A DNA stretch of 64,000 nucleotides from Acinetobacter silvestris (GCF_002135235.1 NZ_NEGB01000004.1:124001-188000), one strand, 5' to 3'; positions 39,520-48,991 are shown, numbered from the stretch's first letter. Notes: generated by a model from the sequence alone, not told the origin. Numbers and translations: made by a program.

Positions 39520-40374
39520 ATGGGTTTTGGTTCAATTGTTGTTTTAGCACTATTATTATTTGTAGGTGTGACCATTTTTAAAGGCGTCCGAATTGTACCG
39601 CAAGGTTATAAATGGATCGTACAGCGCTTAGGAAAATATCATACTACACTGACTCCTGGCCTAAGTTTTGTCATCCCTTATGTCGATGAAGTAGCATATA
39701 AAGTCACTACCAAAGACATTGTATTAGATATTCCATCACAAGAAGTGATTACCCGAGATAACGCGGTATTACTCATGAATGCAGTCGCTTATATTAATTT
39801 GACCACGCCTGAAAAAGCGGTTTACGGTATTGAAAATTACACGTGGGCAATTCAAAATTTGATACAGACTTCACTACGCTCAATTGTCGGTGAAATGGAC
39901 TTAGATGATGCCTTATCTTCACGTGATCATATTAAAGCTAAATTAAAAGCAGCAATATCAGATGATATCTCAGACTGGGGAATTACATTAAAAACAGTTG
40001 AAATTCAGGATATTACACCATCAAGCACCATGCAATCTGCCATGGAAGCTCAAGCTGCTGCAGAGCGTCAACGTCGTGCTACGGTTAGCCGTGCAGATGG
40101 TGAAAAACAAGCGGCAATTTTAGAAGCAGATGGTCGTTTAGAAGCCTCTCGTCGTGATGCTGAGGCTCAAGTCATTTTGGCAGAAGCATCGCAAAAATCC
40201 ATTGCAATGATTACCGCTGCTGTCGGTGACAAAGAAGTTCCAGTCGCATATTTACTGGGCGAACAATATGTAAAAGCTATGCAAGATATGGCTAAATCAA
40301 ATAATGCCAAAACTGTGGTATTACCAGCGGATATTATGAATACGATTCGTGGTGTTATGGGTCGTAATCACTAA
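39520..40374 (+). CDS. SPFH/band-7 stomatin-like protein (QmcA-like)
   Basis: The 284-residue protein has an N-terminal membrane helix (about 4-22) and a band-7 domain starting VPQGYKWIVQRLGKYHTTLTPGLSFVIPYVDEV. A coiled-coil rich in Ala and Glu follows (AMEAQAAAERQRRATVSRADGEKQAAILEADG, about 186-218). Such proteins form large oligomeric rings in the membrane linked to quality control and, with NfeD, to membrane microdomains. It is preceded by its NfeD partner and followed by a terminator. Confidence 0.9.
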   Translation: MGFGSIVVLALLLFVGVTIFKGVRIVPQGYKWIVQRLGKYHTTLTPGLSFVIPYVDEVAYKVTTKDIVLDIPSQEVITRDNAVLLMNAVAYINLTTPEKAVYGIENYTWAIQNLIQTSLRSIVGEMDLDDALSSRDHIKAKLKAAISDDISDWGITLKTVEIQDITPSSTMQSAMEAQAAAERQRRATVSRADGEKQAAILEADGRLEASRRDAEAQVILAEASQKSIAMITAAVGDKEVPVAYLLGEQYVKAMQDMAKSNNAKTVVLPADIMNTIRGVMGRNH

Positions 40375-40416
40375 AGCAATTTTGACCGATTCAATCAGTA
40401 ATTGATCAAAATTATA

Positions 40417-40451
40417 AAACAGGCAATGTGTAATCACTGCCTGTTTTTTAT
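40417..40451 (+). terminator. Terminator of the NfeD-SPFH operon
   Basis: The stem AAACAGGCA / TGCCTGTTT is followed by a T-tract. Confidence 0.85.
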
Positions 40452-40652
40452 GCTTAATGCCTTATTCTATTGTCGTATTTAATCTCTGTTTTCTTACAAA
40501 TAGACACTCCAGCCCTGCCCCCTCACGTTAATTATTTTATATTCGCTCTATTATTCTATTCAGCTTGATAAACAAAGCACTGAGCAAGATCGAATTAAAC
40601 ATTTTGAAAAAATGAACTCTATATCAGCAATACACAGATTAAAAAATAGATA

Positions 40653-40678
40653 CAAAAAAGGAGCTAGCATAGCCCCTT
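40653..40678 (-). terminator. Terminator of ispA
   Basis: On the minus strand AAGGGGCTA pairs with TAGCTCCTT (one G-T pair) around a 3-nt loop, and T's follow. Confidence 0.85.
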
Positions 40679-40694
40679 AGTCATTACTCAAAAC

Positions 40695-41606
40695 TTAGCT
40701 TTTACGTGATAATAAAAATTGTGAAATTTGATTTAAGTCAGCCGCATTCTCGCCAAAATAAGCCAGTGCTTGGAAAGCTTGGTCATGTAATTCCTGTGCA
40801 TAGACTTGAGCTTGCTCTATACCCATTAACGCAGGATAAGTCGACTTATCTACTTGCTCATCTTTACCTGCAGTTTTACCTAAAACATCTGTATCTGAAA
40901 TGACATCTAAAATATCATCTTGTACTTGGAAAGCTAAACCTATGGCTTGACCATATTGACGTAGTTTCGGGATCGCATGATCTGTTCCTTCAAAAATCGT
41001 CACTGCAGCCATCATAATCGCAGCTTGAATAAGTGCGCCAGTTTTATTCCGATGAATTTTTTCAAGATGCTCTTGGTCTACCCGCTGACCTTCTGCTTGT
41101 AAATCGAGTACCTGACCACAAACCATTTTTGAACTTGCTGTGGCTAAAATCTGCATTTGCTTTAATACAATCGGTGCAGCAACGGAGATAGCTTGATCAA
41201 ACAAACGACTCCCTAAAACCTCAAAAGCCATCGATTGTAAAATATCACCTGCAAGTAATGCCGTATCTTCCCCAAAAGCAACATGACAGGTCGGTTGTCC
41301 ACGACGCAATAAATCATTATCCATACAAGGTAAATCATCATGTGCCAGTGAATAGCAATGAATTAATTCAATTGCGACGGCTGCACGACGCACTGCTGCA
41401 TAATTGGATTGATCAGTACTTAAATTTGCCGTCGCATAACAGAGTGCCGGACGAATACGCTTACCACCTAACATGACCGTGTGAAAAACAGCGGCTTTTA
41501 ACGGTTCAGGTATAGAAAAAGCTGTTAATGCTGTTTCTAAGTCTTGTTGAATACGTTGCTGTGCCTGTTGCAGAATTTCTGCATTCACATTAGGAATTGA
41601 TGTCAC
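40695..41606 (-). CDS. ispA: Polyprenyl synthetase, probable (2E,6E)-farnesyl diphosphate synthase
   Basis: The 303-residue protein condenses isopentenyl diphosphate with allylic diphosphates. The first aspartate-rich motif is DDLPCMD (about 94-100), followed by RRGQPT, and the second is QVQDDILD. A small-residue environment and short length match IspA. The GGKRIRPAL motif (48-56) is intact. Its product feeds ubiquinone and undecaprenyl phosphate synthesis. The usual xseB and dxs neighbours are not adjacent here. Confidence 0.92.
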   Translation of the reverse strand: MTSIPNVNAEILQQAQQRIQQDLETALTAFSIPEPLKAAVFHTVMLGGKRIRPALCYATANLSTDQSNYAAVRRAAVAIELIHCYSLAHDDLPCMDNDLLRRGQPTCHVAFGEDTALLAGDILQSMAFEVLGSRLFDQAISVAAPIVLKQMQILATASSKMVCGQVLDLQAEGQRVDQEHLEKIHRNKTGALIQAAIMMAAVTIFEGTDHAIPKLRQYGQAIGLAFQVQDDILDVISDTDVLGKTAGKDEQVDKSTYPALMGIEQAQVYAQELHDQAFQALAYFGENAADLNQISQFLLSRKS

Positions 41607-41926
41607 TTTTGCCTCGGATTTTCAGCTTGGTGGTATGGAATCACCCATATTAATGATTAGTATTCTACAATGAATAGATGTAACTCTCATCTATTTAATT
41701 TATACAACGTTTTTAAATAATGAGCCTATTCTAAAATTCTGTTGGATTTAGCGCTTACTCCATTTTAATGAGACGACCTAGCGACATAAAAAAATTACGT
41801 TAACTCACTCTGCCAGCCAGTTAAAATTGATTCAACCTGAATCATAAACAATCAGGAATTTTCATTTTTACATTTGCATAAAAAAACCCTGCTTTCGCAG
41901 GGTTTTTTTTGAATCAATTGGAAGGA
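41607..41926. other. Intergenic region between ispA and aceA
   Basis: These 320 bp hold the ispA promoter region and the aceA terminator near the right end. No gene is seen. Confidence 0.55.
41879..41910 (-). terminator. Terminator of aceA
   Basis: The 12-bp stem AAAAAACCCTGC / GCAGGGTTTTTT has a TTTC loop and T-tracts on both strands. Confidence 0.92.
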
Positions 41927-43528
41927 TTAACCACCGAATTGGTTCATTGTGTTTTTAGAGTCATCACCAGCTTTCAATGCATTGTCGCCAGCGAAGATTT
42001 CTTTGTGATCATCACCGATGTCAGAACCAGCCATTGCTTGGTGTTTAACACATGCAATCGTACCGCGGATTTCTTTACGTTGTACGCCAGCAACATAAGC
42101 AAGCATACCTTGATCGCCGAAGTAACCTTTAGCAAGCTCATGAGTAGAAAGAGCAGCTGTGTGGTAAGTCGGAAGTGTGATCAAGTGATGGAACACACCC
42201 GCTTCACGAGAAGCATCCGCTTGGAATGTACGAACTTTTTCGTCAGCATCAGCAGCTAATTCAGTTTCGTCATACTCAGCGCTCATCAATTTAGCACGGT
42301 CATAAGCAGAAACGTCTTTACCTTCAGCAACAAAACGGTCATAAGACTGTTGACGGAAGTTTAAAGTCCAGTTGAATGATGGGCTGTTGTTATAAACAAG
42401 CTTCGCATTTGGAATTGTTTCTTTCACACGGTTCACCATGTGAGCTATTTCGTCAACGTTTGGCGTCGCAGTTTCGATCCAAAGTAAGTCAGCACCATTT
42501 TGTAAGCTAGATACGCAGTCAAGTACAACACGGTCAATTTGTGTATCAGGACGGAACTGGTACAAGCCAGAAGCTAAACGCTTAGGACGGTGTAATTTAC
42601 CATCACGCTTGATCAAGATTTCATCTTCTTGAGCATCTGCAATGTCAATTTCAACTGTGTCTAAGAAACCGATATACTGAGAAGCGATATCGCCTGGCTC
42701 TTTAACCACTGGGATTTTTTGAGTCAAGTCAGCGCCTTCAGAGTCAGTACGCGCAACGATGATACCGTCATCAAGACCCATTTCTAAGAATGCATAACGT
42801 AATGCATGGATTTTAGAGATGAAGTCTTCGTGTGGAACAGTTACTTTACCAGCTTGGTGACCACATTGTTTCGCATCAGATACTTGGTTTTCGATTTGTA
42901 GTGCACAAGCACCCGCTTCGATCATTTTCTTCGCAAGTAAATAAGTCGCTTCTTCGTTACCAAAGCCAGCATCGATGTCCGCAATAATTGGCACAACGTG
43001 AGTTTGGAAACCATCGATTTGAGCAGTAATTTCAGCAGCTTTAGCAGTATCGCCCGCTTCGTTTGCTTTTTTAAGCGCACGGAATAAATCGTTTAATTCT
43101 TTCGCATCAGCTTGACGAAGGAAAGTGTAGATTTCTTCGATTAAAGCAGGTACTGAAGTTTTTTCGTGCATAGATTGGTCAGGAAGTGGACCGAATTCTG
43201 AACGAAGTGCAGCAACCATCCAACCAGAAAGGTAGATGTAACGCTTGTCAGTTGTACCGAAGTATTTTTTGTTCGCAATCATTTTTTGTTGTGCGATGAA
43301 ACCGTGCCAGCAACCTAAAGATTGAGTATATTTGCTAGAGTCAGCATCATATTCAGCCATATCACGACGCATAATTGCAGCGGTATATTTAGCAATATCT
43401 AAACCAGTTTTGAATTGGTTTTGCATTTGCATACGTGCAGCATCTTCTGGGCTAATATCGCGCCAAGTGCTACCGAATTTTGCTTTTAATTCGCGGATTG
43501 CATCTACTGCTGTTTGATATTGAGTCAT
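41927..43528 (-). CDS. aceA: Isocitrate lyase
   Basis: AceA splits isocitrate into succinate and glyoxylate, the first step of the glyoxylate shunt. The 533-residue protein is the longer bacterial subtype found in Pseudomonas and Acinetobacter. The active-site loop reads KQCGH with the catalytic cysteine, instead of the KKCGH of E. coli, followed by QAGKVTVPHEDF. The IIADIDAGFGNEEATY metal-binding segment is intact. Malate synthase is not in the window. A LysR gene lies divergently upstream across a 644-bp gap. Confidence 0.96.
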   Translation of the reverse strand: MTQYQTAVDAIRELKAKFGSTWRDISPEDAARMQMQNQFKTGLDIAKYTAAIMRRDMAEYDADSSKYTQSLGCWHGFIAQQKMIANKKYFGTTDKRYIYLSGWMVAALRSEFGPLPDQSMHEKTSVPALIEEIYTFLRQADAKELNDLFRALKKANEAGDTAKAAEITAQIDGFQTHVVPIIADIDAGFGNEEATYLLAKKMIEAGACALQIENQVSDAKQCGHQAGKVTVPHEDFISKIHALRYAFLEMGLDDGIIVARTDSEGADLTQKIPVVKEPGDIASQYIGFLDTVEIDIADAQEDEILIKRDGKLHRPKRLASGLYQFRPDTQIDRVVLDCVSSLQNGADLLWIETATPNVDEIAHMVNRVKETIPNAKLVYNNSPSFNWTLNFRQQSYDRFVAEGKDVSAYDRAKLMSAEYDETELAADADEKVRTFQADASREAGVFHHLITLPTYHTAALSTHELAKGYFGDQGMLAYVAGVQRKEIRGTIACVKHQAMAGSDIGDDHKEIFAGDNALKAGDDSKNTMNQFGG

Positions 43529-44172
43529 GATATTTCCTGTAATAATATTAGGATTTCATCAGTTGAAGGACTAAATCTTCTCACTATTTATTTGTTCAGA
43601 TTTAGAGCACTTCGTTGTTATGAATACAGCTTAGAGGGAGTCAAATAATTAATCCAATAGCCTGCGTTAATTTTCAGTATTTATTTAAAAAATATGTAGA
43701 TTAAAGTCGTATGATAATCATTTCAAGAATCAACAAGCATATGTTTTTAAAAAATTTATTAAAAATCAAACCACACTACAATTGTATAGTGAATCATCAG
43801 TTCATTTAATTTATCAATGTTAGACTTAAGTCTCACCTCACGATTTCATGTCTTATTTTTACTCGTTATAGCCCTATCCGAACTTATTTATGTGCTTAAT
43901 GATCTGTTCTAAACAATCTGCGCTACAAGGTACAGACATCACTTTTAAGTGCTGATCTGTAGATCTTTCCTCAGATAAAATCCATGTTGGTGTAGATGAA
44001 AATGAATCCAATAAAATCTAAATTTTGATATTTTTCGCTTTATTCATTTATATAAAAAATTAGCTTTATATTTGTATAGTTACGCTGTTTTTTTCATCGT
44101 GTTTCTACACAACCCTTAGTGCTTATGGCATAATCATTATAATTTCTTGATTTTATCTTCGGTATTTTTTTT
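43529..44172. other. 644-bp intergenic region between aceA and the LysR gene
   Basis: This is the longest spacer in the window and holds the divergent promoters. A minus-strand frame with codon-like composition runs from about 44017 to a TAG at 43874; it may be a gene remnant (see findings). I see no clear operator. Confidence 0.5.
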
Positions 44173-45162
44173 ATGAATCTGGAACGGGTCGATCTAAACC
44201 TACTCATTTATCTTGATGTACTTCTACGTGAAAAAAATGTAACCCGTGCAGCAGAACAATTGGGGGTAACCCAACCCGCAATGAGTAATATTTTACGTCG
44301 TTTACGTAATTTGTTTAATGATCCGCTTCTGATTCGCTCTTCCGAAGGCATGACCCCAACAGAACGTGCTTTAGAATTACAACCTCGTATTCGTGATGCT
44401 CTTTCCGACTTATCGATGATTTTGGAACCGCGTACCGAATTTCGTCCTTATACCTCAAACCGTGTTTTCCGCATTATGACGTCTGACTATGCAGAGGCGA
44501 CTTTAGTACCTCGTCTAGTCAAAGCCTTACGCTCAGAAGCCCCCAATGTTGTCCTCGACTTTTTAACGCCAAGCGATGTGTCCTACCGCGACATGGAGCA
44601 AGGTAAAGTTGATTTAGCCATTAACCGTTTCAATGAAATTCCACAAAGTTTCCATCAAGTTTTAGTCTGGCGCGACAGTTTCTCTTGCCTACTCAATAAT
44701 AAACATCCAGCAGCAGCGAATTTAAATTTAAAAAGCTATTTAGATGCGCAACATATTTGGGTATCTAAAACAGGTATGGGCGTTGGCTTTGGCGTAAATC
44801 CTGATAAACAAGCTGGACTGGGCTGGATTGATCAAGCGCTCGAGCGTATTGGTCAAAAACGTAAGATTTCAGTCTTTACTCGTCATTATCAAATGCCGGC
44901 GCTTTTGGCTGCCAATGTCGATTTAATTGCGACACTACCGAGTCGTATTGCGCGCTTACAGTCAAATAATCCAAATCTTCTCATTAAAGATCCACCATTC
45001 TATATTCCAGAATTTGAGTTAAAGATGGCTTGGTGTCCATTATTGCACCATCACCCTGCTCATCGCTGGTTACGTCAGCTCATTCTGTATGTCGCACGTC
45101 AAATGATTGAAGAAGAAAATCGTGAATTTTTAACCAACAATTCGCATTTTTCTAAATATTAA
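44173..45162 (+). CDS. LysR-family transcriptional regulator
   Basis: The 329-residue protein has the N-terminal winged helix-turn-helix (LNLLIYLDVLLREKNVTRAAEQLGVTQPAMSNILRRLR, split over about 8-46) and a periplasmic-binding-like effector domain. The sequence VDLNLL...LLREKNVTRAA resembles the NodD/LinR/PcpR-like branch. It is divergent from aceA, so it may regulate aceA, but the long spacer makes this uncertain. The coding region is followed by the CorC-like gene after 138 bp. Confidence 0.88.
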   Translation: MNLERVDLNLLIYLDVLLREKNVTRAAEQLGVTQPAMSNILRRLRNLFNDPLLIRSSEGMTPTERALELQPRIRDALSDLSMILEPRTEFRPYTSNRVFRIMTSDYAEATLVPRLVKALRSEAPNVVLDFLTPSDVSYRDMEQGKVDLAINRFNEIPQSFHQVLVWRDSFSCLLNNKHPAAANLNLKSYLDAQHIWVSKTGMGVGFGVNPDKQAGLGWIDQALERIGQKRKISVFTRHYQMPALLAANVDLIATLPSRIARLQSNNPNLLIKDPPFYIPEFELKMAWCPLLHHHPAHRWLRQLILYVARQMIEEENREFLTNNSHFSKY

Positions 45163-45300
45163 GCTTATTTTTTTATAATTTGTCTTAAGCTCTTCCTCTT
45201 TCAAGCTTATAATTCTCAATTAGGTAGTGGATTTATTCACTATCTAGACACTTTTTGTGTTAAAAATATTTTCATAATAATGACAAACCACAGGTGAAAT

Positions 45301-46626
45301 GTGAGTCTCTTTCAGAATATCTTGATCATTGTCATATTAATTATTGGTGCAGGTTTTTTATCTTTAACCGAAATTGCACTGGCAGGTGCACGTAAAGTTA
45401 AACTGAAAATCTTAGCGGAAGCTGGTGATGATCGTGCTCAAAAAGTATTAGATCTACAAGCGCAGTCTGCCGATTTTTTTGCAGCCTCCCAAATTGGTCT
45501 TAATGCTGTTGCCATCTTAGGCGGTATTCTAGGGGAAGCCGCTTTTCGCCCTTATTTTGTGACACTTATTGATCGCTTCTATGTCGGCCCTTGGACGGAT
45601 AGCATTGGTTTCGCCCTTTCTTTCACCTTAGTCACGTCATTATTTATTTTATTTGCAGATCTTATGCCAAAACGTTTGGCGATGATTGCACCTGAAAAAA
45701 TTGCAGTTGCAGTGATTAATCCTATTCAGGTTTTCATCATCATTTGTAAACCTTTGGCTTGGATCATTAATGCCATTGCGAATATGCTATTTAGACTATT
45801 TAAGGTCAATACCATTCGTGATGACAACATCACCTTTGCCGATATTTCAGCGGTGATGGATGCAGGTGCACAAGCTGGCGTGCTGCAAAAACAAGAGCAT
45901 CACTTCATTGAAAATGTATTTGAGCTAGAAGAACGCAATGTTCCATCCAGTATGACGACCCGTGAAAATGTGGTCTACTTTACGTTAAAAGAATCTGAAG
46001 CCAGTATCCGTCAAAAATTAGCAGAATATCCGTATTCGAAGTTTTTAGTATGTAGTGAAAATATTGATGATGTCATTGGTTATATTGATGCCAAAGATAT
46101 TTTAGTCCGTATTTTAAATAATCAGTCTTTACTACAACTAAATGAAAATACCATTCGTACCGTTCTGACCATTCCAGATAGCTTAACGCTGTCCGAACTG
46201 TTAGATCGTTTCCGTTCGACTAGAGAAAAATTTGCAGTCGTTATTAATGAATATGCGTTAGTCGTTGGTGTGATTACCCTGTCGGATATCATGATTACTG
46301 TTATGGGTGATTGGGTTATTCCAATCGAAGCAGATCAACAAATTTTTAAACGGGATAACAACTCATGGTTGATTGAAGGTAGTACACCAATCGAAGATAT
46401 GAAACATGCCTTAGAAATTGATGAAATGCCCGATGAAGAAAACTATGAAACACTGGCTGGCTTTATGATGGTTCAACTTAGAAAAATTCCACGCCCAGCG
46501 GATAGCGTTATTTTTGGTGGTTATAAATTTGAAGTGGTCGATGTCGATCATTTTAAAATTGACCAATTACTGGTGACCCGATTACTCGAAAGACCGGAAG
46601 AGCCACAAAGCACGCCTGAAGAATAG
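45301..46626 (+). CDS. CNNM/CorC-HlyC-family membrane protein with CBS domains
   Basis: The 441-residue protein has an N-terminal DUF21/CNNM membrane domain (about 1-190, four hydrophobic segments). A pair of CBS domains follows (about 205-330, with SKFLVCSENIDDVIGYIDAKDIL and FAVVINEYALVVGVITLSDIM), then a C-terminal CorC_HlyC domain. Relatives are linked to Mg/Co efflux; the name hemolysin is historical. The start is GTG, overlapping an out-of-frame ATGTGA. It is followed by a terminator and then by the IS66 element. Confidence 0.87.
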   Translation: MSLFQNILIIVILIIGAGFLSLTEIALAGARKVKLKILAEAGDDRAQKVLDLQAQSADFFAASQIGLNAVAILGGILGEAAFRPYFVTLIDRFYVGPWTDSIGFALSFTLVTSLFILFADLMPKRLAMIAPEKIAVAVINPIQVFIIICKPLAWIINAIANMLFRLFKVNTIRDDNITFADISAVMDAGAQAGVLQKQEHHFIENVFELEERNVPSSMTTRENVVYFTLKESEASIRQKLAEYPYSKFLVCSENIDDVIGYIDAKDILVRILNNQSLLQLNENTIRTVLTIPDSLTLSELLDRFRSTREKFAVVINEYALVVGVITLSDIMITVMGDWVIPIEADQQIFKRDNNSWLIEGSTPIEDMKHALEIDEMPDEENYETLAGFMMVQLRKIPRPADSVIFGGYKFEVVDVDHFKIDQLLVTRLLERPEEPQSTPEE

Positions 46627-46666
46627 AATGATTGGGTAGAAATACTCTTATAAAAATACTGATCTC

Positions 46667-46691
46667 GCCTATCCTCGTGATAGGCTTTTTT
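46667..46691 (+). terminator. Terminator of the CorC-like gene
   Basis: The 7-bp stem GCCTATC / GATAGGC has a 5-nt loop and six T's. It lies just outside the IS66 element. Confidence 0.9.
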
Positions 46692-46703
46692 AGCTAATAA
46701 TTC

Positions 46704-46711
46704 AATTTATC
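46704..46711. repeat. Apparent left target-site duplication of the IS66 element
   Basis: AATTTATC here is repeated at 48992-48999 directly after the right end of the IS. Eight bp is the usual IS66 duplication length. Confidence 0.6.
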
Positions 46712-46727
46712 TATTTTATTATAATTA

Positions 46728-46970
46728 ATGGTCCCATCATTAACAATTCCCTCCATTCCACAGACCGACTTCCTTCCCGTCATTCTTCACCCGACTCCAT
46801 TTGAACAAGAAGTACCTCCGCCACCTTTACCAGAGAAGAAAGCTGTCGCTCATATCAGGATTCCATTACATGAAGAACAAGCTTCCGTAAGGGATCAGAT
46901 GATTGAGATCGACTGGCCAGTGGAGTCAGTCACTGAATTACTGGTACTGATTCAGGGTTTGACTCAATGA
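46728..46970 (+). pseudogene. tnpA: IS66 tnpA, 5'-truncated remnant
   Basis: The remaining 80 codons show the C-terminal part of an IS66 accessory protein TnpA: a proline-rich segment (VPPPPLPEKK) and the final IEIDWPVESVTELLVLIQGL strand. The N-terminal helix-turn-helix expected in this family is absent, and a stop codon lies two codons upstream of the ATG. The stop overlaps the tnpB start (ATGA, 46967-46970), the normal coupling. It is most likely nonfunctional. Confidence 0.75.
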
Positions 46971-47302
46971 TCCGTATCGATGAAATTTGGCTCGCTACCC
47001 AGCCAATGAATATGCGTGCAGGGATGGATACGGTCATGGCTCAGGTGCTGAGAGCCTTTGGCTATGTCAAACCGCATTGCGCTTACTTGTTCTGTAACAA
47101 ACGTGGCCATCGCATGAAAGTGCTGGTACATGATGGACTGGGCATCTGGCTGTGTGCTCGGCGGCTAGAACAAGGGAAATTCCACTGGGCTCAAGTTCAT
47201 CAAGGTGAAACCGTAGCAATCAGCCCGGAGCAGTTACAGGCACTGATCCAGGGTTTGCCCTGGCAAAGAATCAGATTACAGCAGGTGGTGACGATGCTCT
47301 AA
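46967..47302 (+). CDS. tnpB: IS66 accessory protein TnpB
   Basis: The 111-residue protein is a full-length IS66 Orf2-like protein: IWLATQPMNMRAGMDTVMAQV near the start, AYLFCNKRGHRMKVLVHDGLGIWLCARRLEQGKF in the middle, and the ISPEQLQALIQGLPWQR tail. It is needed for IS66 transposition with TnpC, though its biochemical role is unclear. The gene overlaps the tnpA remnant by 4 bp. Confidence 0.93.
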   Translation: MIRIDEIWLATQPMNMRAGMDTVMAQVLRAFGYVKPHCAYLFCNKRGHRMKVLVHDGLGIWLCARRLEQGKFHWAQVHQGETVAISPEQLQALIQGLPWQRIRLQQVVTML

Positions 47303-47343
47303 ACCAAGCTCCTCCATTCTGCTATTCTCCAAACGTTCTATTT

Positions 47344-47388
47344 CATCGTATTCATGACCTCAGGCATACTGTGGTCATGAATACGATG
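47344..47388 (+). repeat. 16-bp perfect inverted repeat covering the tnpC start
   Basis: CATCGTATTCATGACC (47344-47359) is the exact reverse complement of GGTCATGAATACGATG (47373-47388), with a 13-nt loop. The right arm contains the ATG at 47377. In mRNA the start codon would be buried in a stable hairpin. Confidence 0.92.
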
Positions 47389-48960
47389 CCTGATTTAAGC
47401 CAACTGACCCATGAACAACTGCTGGAATTTACCCAGCAGTTGGCGATGCAACATCAGTCCCTGGCACAATCAAATCAAAAATTAGATGCTCAAGTTCAAC
47501 ATCTTTCTATTCTCAATCAAAAATACGAGCATGAACTTGCTCTGTTTAAAAAATACAAATTCGGCAATAAAAATGAACATCTAACCGCAAAACAAATCCA
47601 TCTCTGGGATGAGGCAGTTGAAGAAGATATCGCAGCGGTTGATCTGGAATTGGAACGGCTGAATGCAGATAAAACCGATGCAGCTGCACAGAAAGCCCCA
47701 GTCAACAAACCTAAACGTCGACTGCTGCCAGATCATCTACATACCATCCGTATTGAGCATGAACCTGCATCAACCCAATGCAGCTGTGGCTGCACCTTGC
47801 GTCGTATCGGTGAAGATGTCAGCGAGAAACTGAATTTCAGACCGGCACAGTTCTATAAGGAACAGCATGTGCGTGGCAAATGGGTCTGTGATCAGTGTGA
47901 CACCCTGACTCAGCAAGCGATGCCCGCCTATGTGATTGATAAAGGCATTGCCAGTCCTGAATTGCTTAGCCATGTACTGGTATCGAAATATGCCGATCAT
48001 TTACCGCTGTACCGTCAACGTCAAATCTTTCTACGCGCAGGTGTTGATCTGTCCAGATCAACCTTATCTGACTGGATTGGCCGCTGCGGTGTGGAACTGG
48101 AACCTCTGGCCAATGCCTTAAAACAGCTTGTGCTGCAACAACAGGTGATTCATGCAGATGAAACACCTGTCACCATCATGCGGATGGGTGAGAATGAGAA
48201 AAAACCGAAGAAAGGTTATGTCTGGGCCTATGCCACGACACAGTACAATCTAGTTCAGGTGGTGATCTATGACTTTCAGGATAGTCGTTCAGGTCAACAT
48301 GCTGAAGAGTTTCTGAAAGACTGGCAGGGTCATCTGGTCTGTGATGATTACAGTGGTTATAAAGCACGCTTTAAATCAGGCCGGGTCATTGAAGTGGGCT
48401 GCATGGCACATGCACGTCGTAAATTCCATGAGCTACATGTGACCGGGAAAAGTCAGATCGCTGAACAGGCATTAGTGATGATTCAGAAACTGTATGCTAT
48501 AGAAGCAGAACTCAGGAAAAAGATCGATGGTACGGCAGAACAACGCCGGGAATACCGACAACAGCATAGTCAACCAGTGATGCAACAACTGTATGAATGG
48601 CTCAACCAACATTATCTGACGGTGACGTCGAGTTCTCCAATCGCCAAGGCTATTCATTACACGCTGAAGCGTTGGCCAGCCTTAAGCCGCTATCTGGATG
48701 ATGGCAATCTACCTATTTGCAATAACTGGGTCGAGAACCAAATGCGACCTTGGGCGTTGGGACGTAAGAACTGGTTATTTGCTGGCTCGCTGCGTAGTGG
48801 TCAACGAGCTGCCAATATCATGACTTTAATCCAGTCAGCAAAGCTGAATGGACTGGATCCGTATGCTTATTTAAGTGATGTGCTGAAAAGGTTACCGACA
48901 CATAAAGTGACTCAAATAGAAGAATTACTGCCACACTGCTGGAAACCTGAACCGAATTAA
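47371..48960 (+). CDS. tnpC: IS66-family transposase TnpC
   Basis: The 529-residue transposase has an N-terminal coiled coil (about 14-60), a linker, and a zinc-finger-like CSCGC-CDQC region (about residues 131-173). The DDE catalytic domain carries HADETPVTIM, LVCDDYSGYKA and a glutamate in NNWVENQMRPWALGRKNWLFAGS. All parts are intact. Translation could start at GTG 47371 or ATG 47377. The start lies within a strong inverted repeat, which could limit expression. Adjacent IS66 genes are on the same strand. Confidence 0.93.
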   Translation: MVMNTMPDLSQLTHEQLLEFTQQLAMQHQSLAQSNQKLDAQVQHLSILNQKYEHELALFKKYKFGNKNEHLTAKQIHLWDEAVEEDIAAVDLELERLNADKTDAAAQKAPVNKPKRRLLPDHLHTIRIEHEPASTQCSCGCTLRRIGEDVSEKLNFRPAQFYKEQHVRGKWVCDQCDTLTQQAMPAYVIDKGIASPELLSHVLVSKYADHLPLYRQRQIFLRAGVDLSRSTLSDWIGRCGVELEPLANALKQLVLQQQVIHADETPVTIMRMGENEKKPKKGYVWAYATTQYNLVQVVIYDFQDSRSGQHAEEFLKDWQGHLVCDDYSGYKARFKSGRVIEVGCMAHARRKFHELHVTGKSQIAEQALVMIQKLYAIEAELRKKIDGTAEQRREYRQQHSQPVMQQLYEWLNQHYLTVTSSSPIAKAIHYTLKRWPALSRYLDDGNLPICNNWVENQMRPWALGRKNWLFAGSLRSGQRAANIMTLIQSAKLNGLDPYAYLSDVLKRLPTHKVTQIEELLPHCWKPEPN

Positions 48961-48969
48961 AAAATAGCG

Positions 48970-48991
48970 ATGGGGTTCAGCGGACGCTTAC
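48970..48991 (+). repeat. Right terminal inverted repeat of the IS66 element
   Basis: The sequence reads inward from 48991 as GTAAGCGTCCGCTGAACCCC, the typical IS66 terminus. No partner was found upstream of tnpA. Confidence 0.85.

Larger units (their letters stand above)
40375..40694. other. Intergenic region between the SPFH gene and ispA
   Basis: These 320 bp contain one terminator for each convergent gene (40417-40451, 40653-40678). Nothing else is seen. Confidence 0.6.
46712..48991 (+). mobile_element. IS66-family insertion sequence, left end missing
   Basis: The element contains a 5'-truncated tnpA, intact tnpB and intact tnpC in the standard IS66 order. The right inverted repeat ends at 48991 and reads inward GTAAGCGTCCGCTGAACCCC. 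No matching left repeat is present: after the apparent target duplication the sequence is AT-rich for 16 bp and then enters the middle of tnpA. The true junction may be anywhere between 46712 and 46728. The element sits after the CorC terminator and interrupts no gene. Lacking the left end, it should not transpose by itself. Confidence 0.85.
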
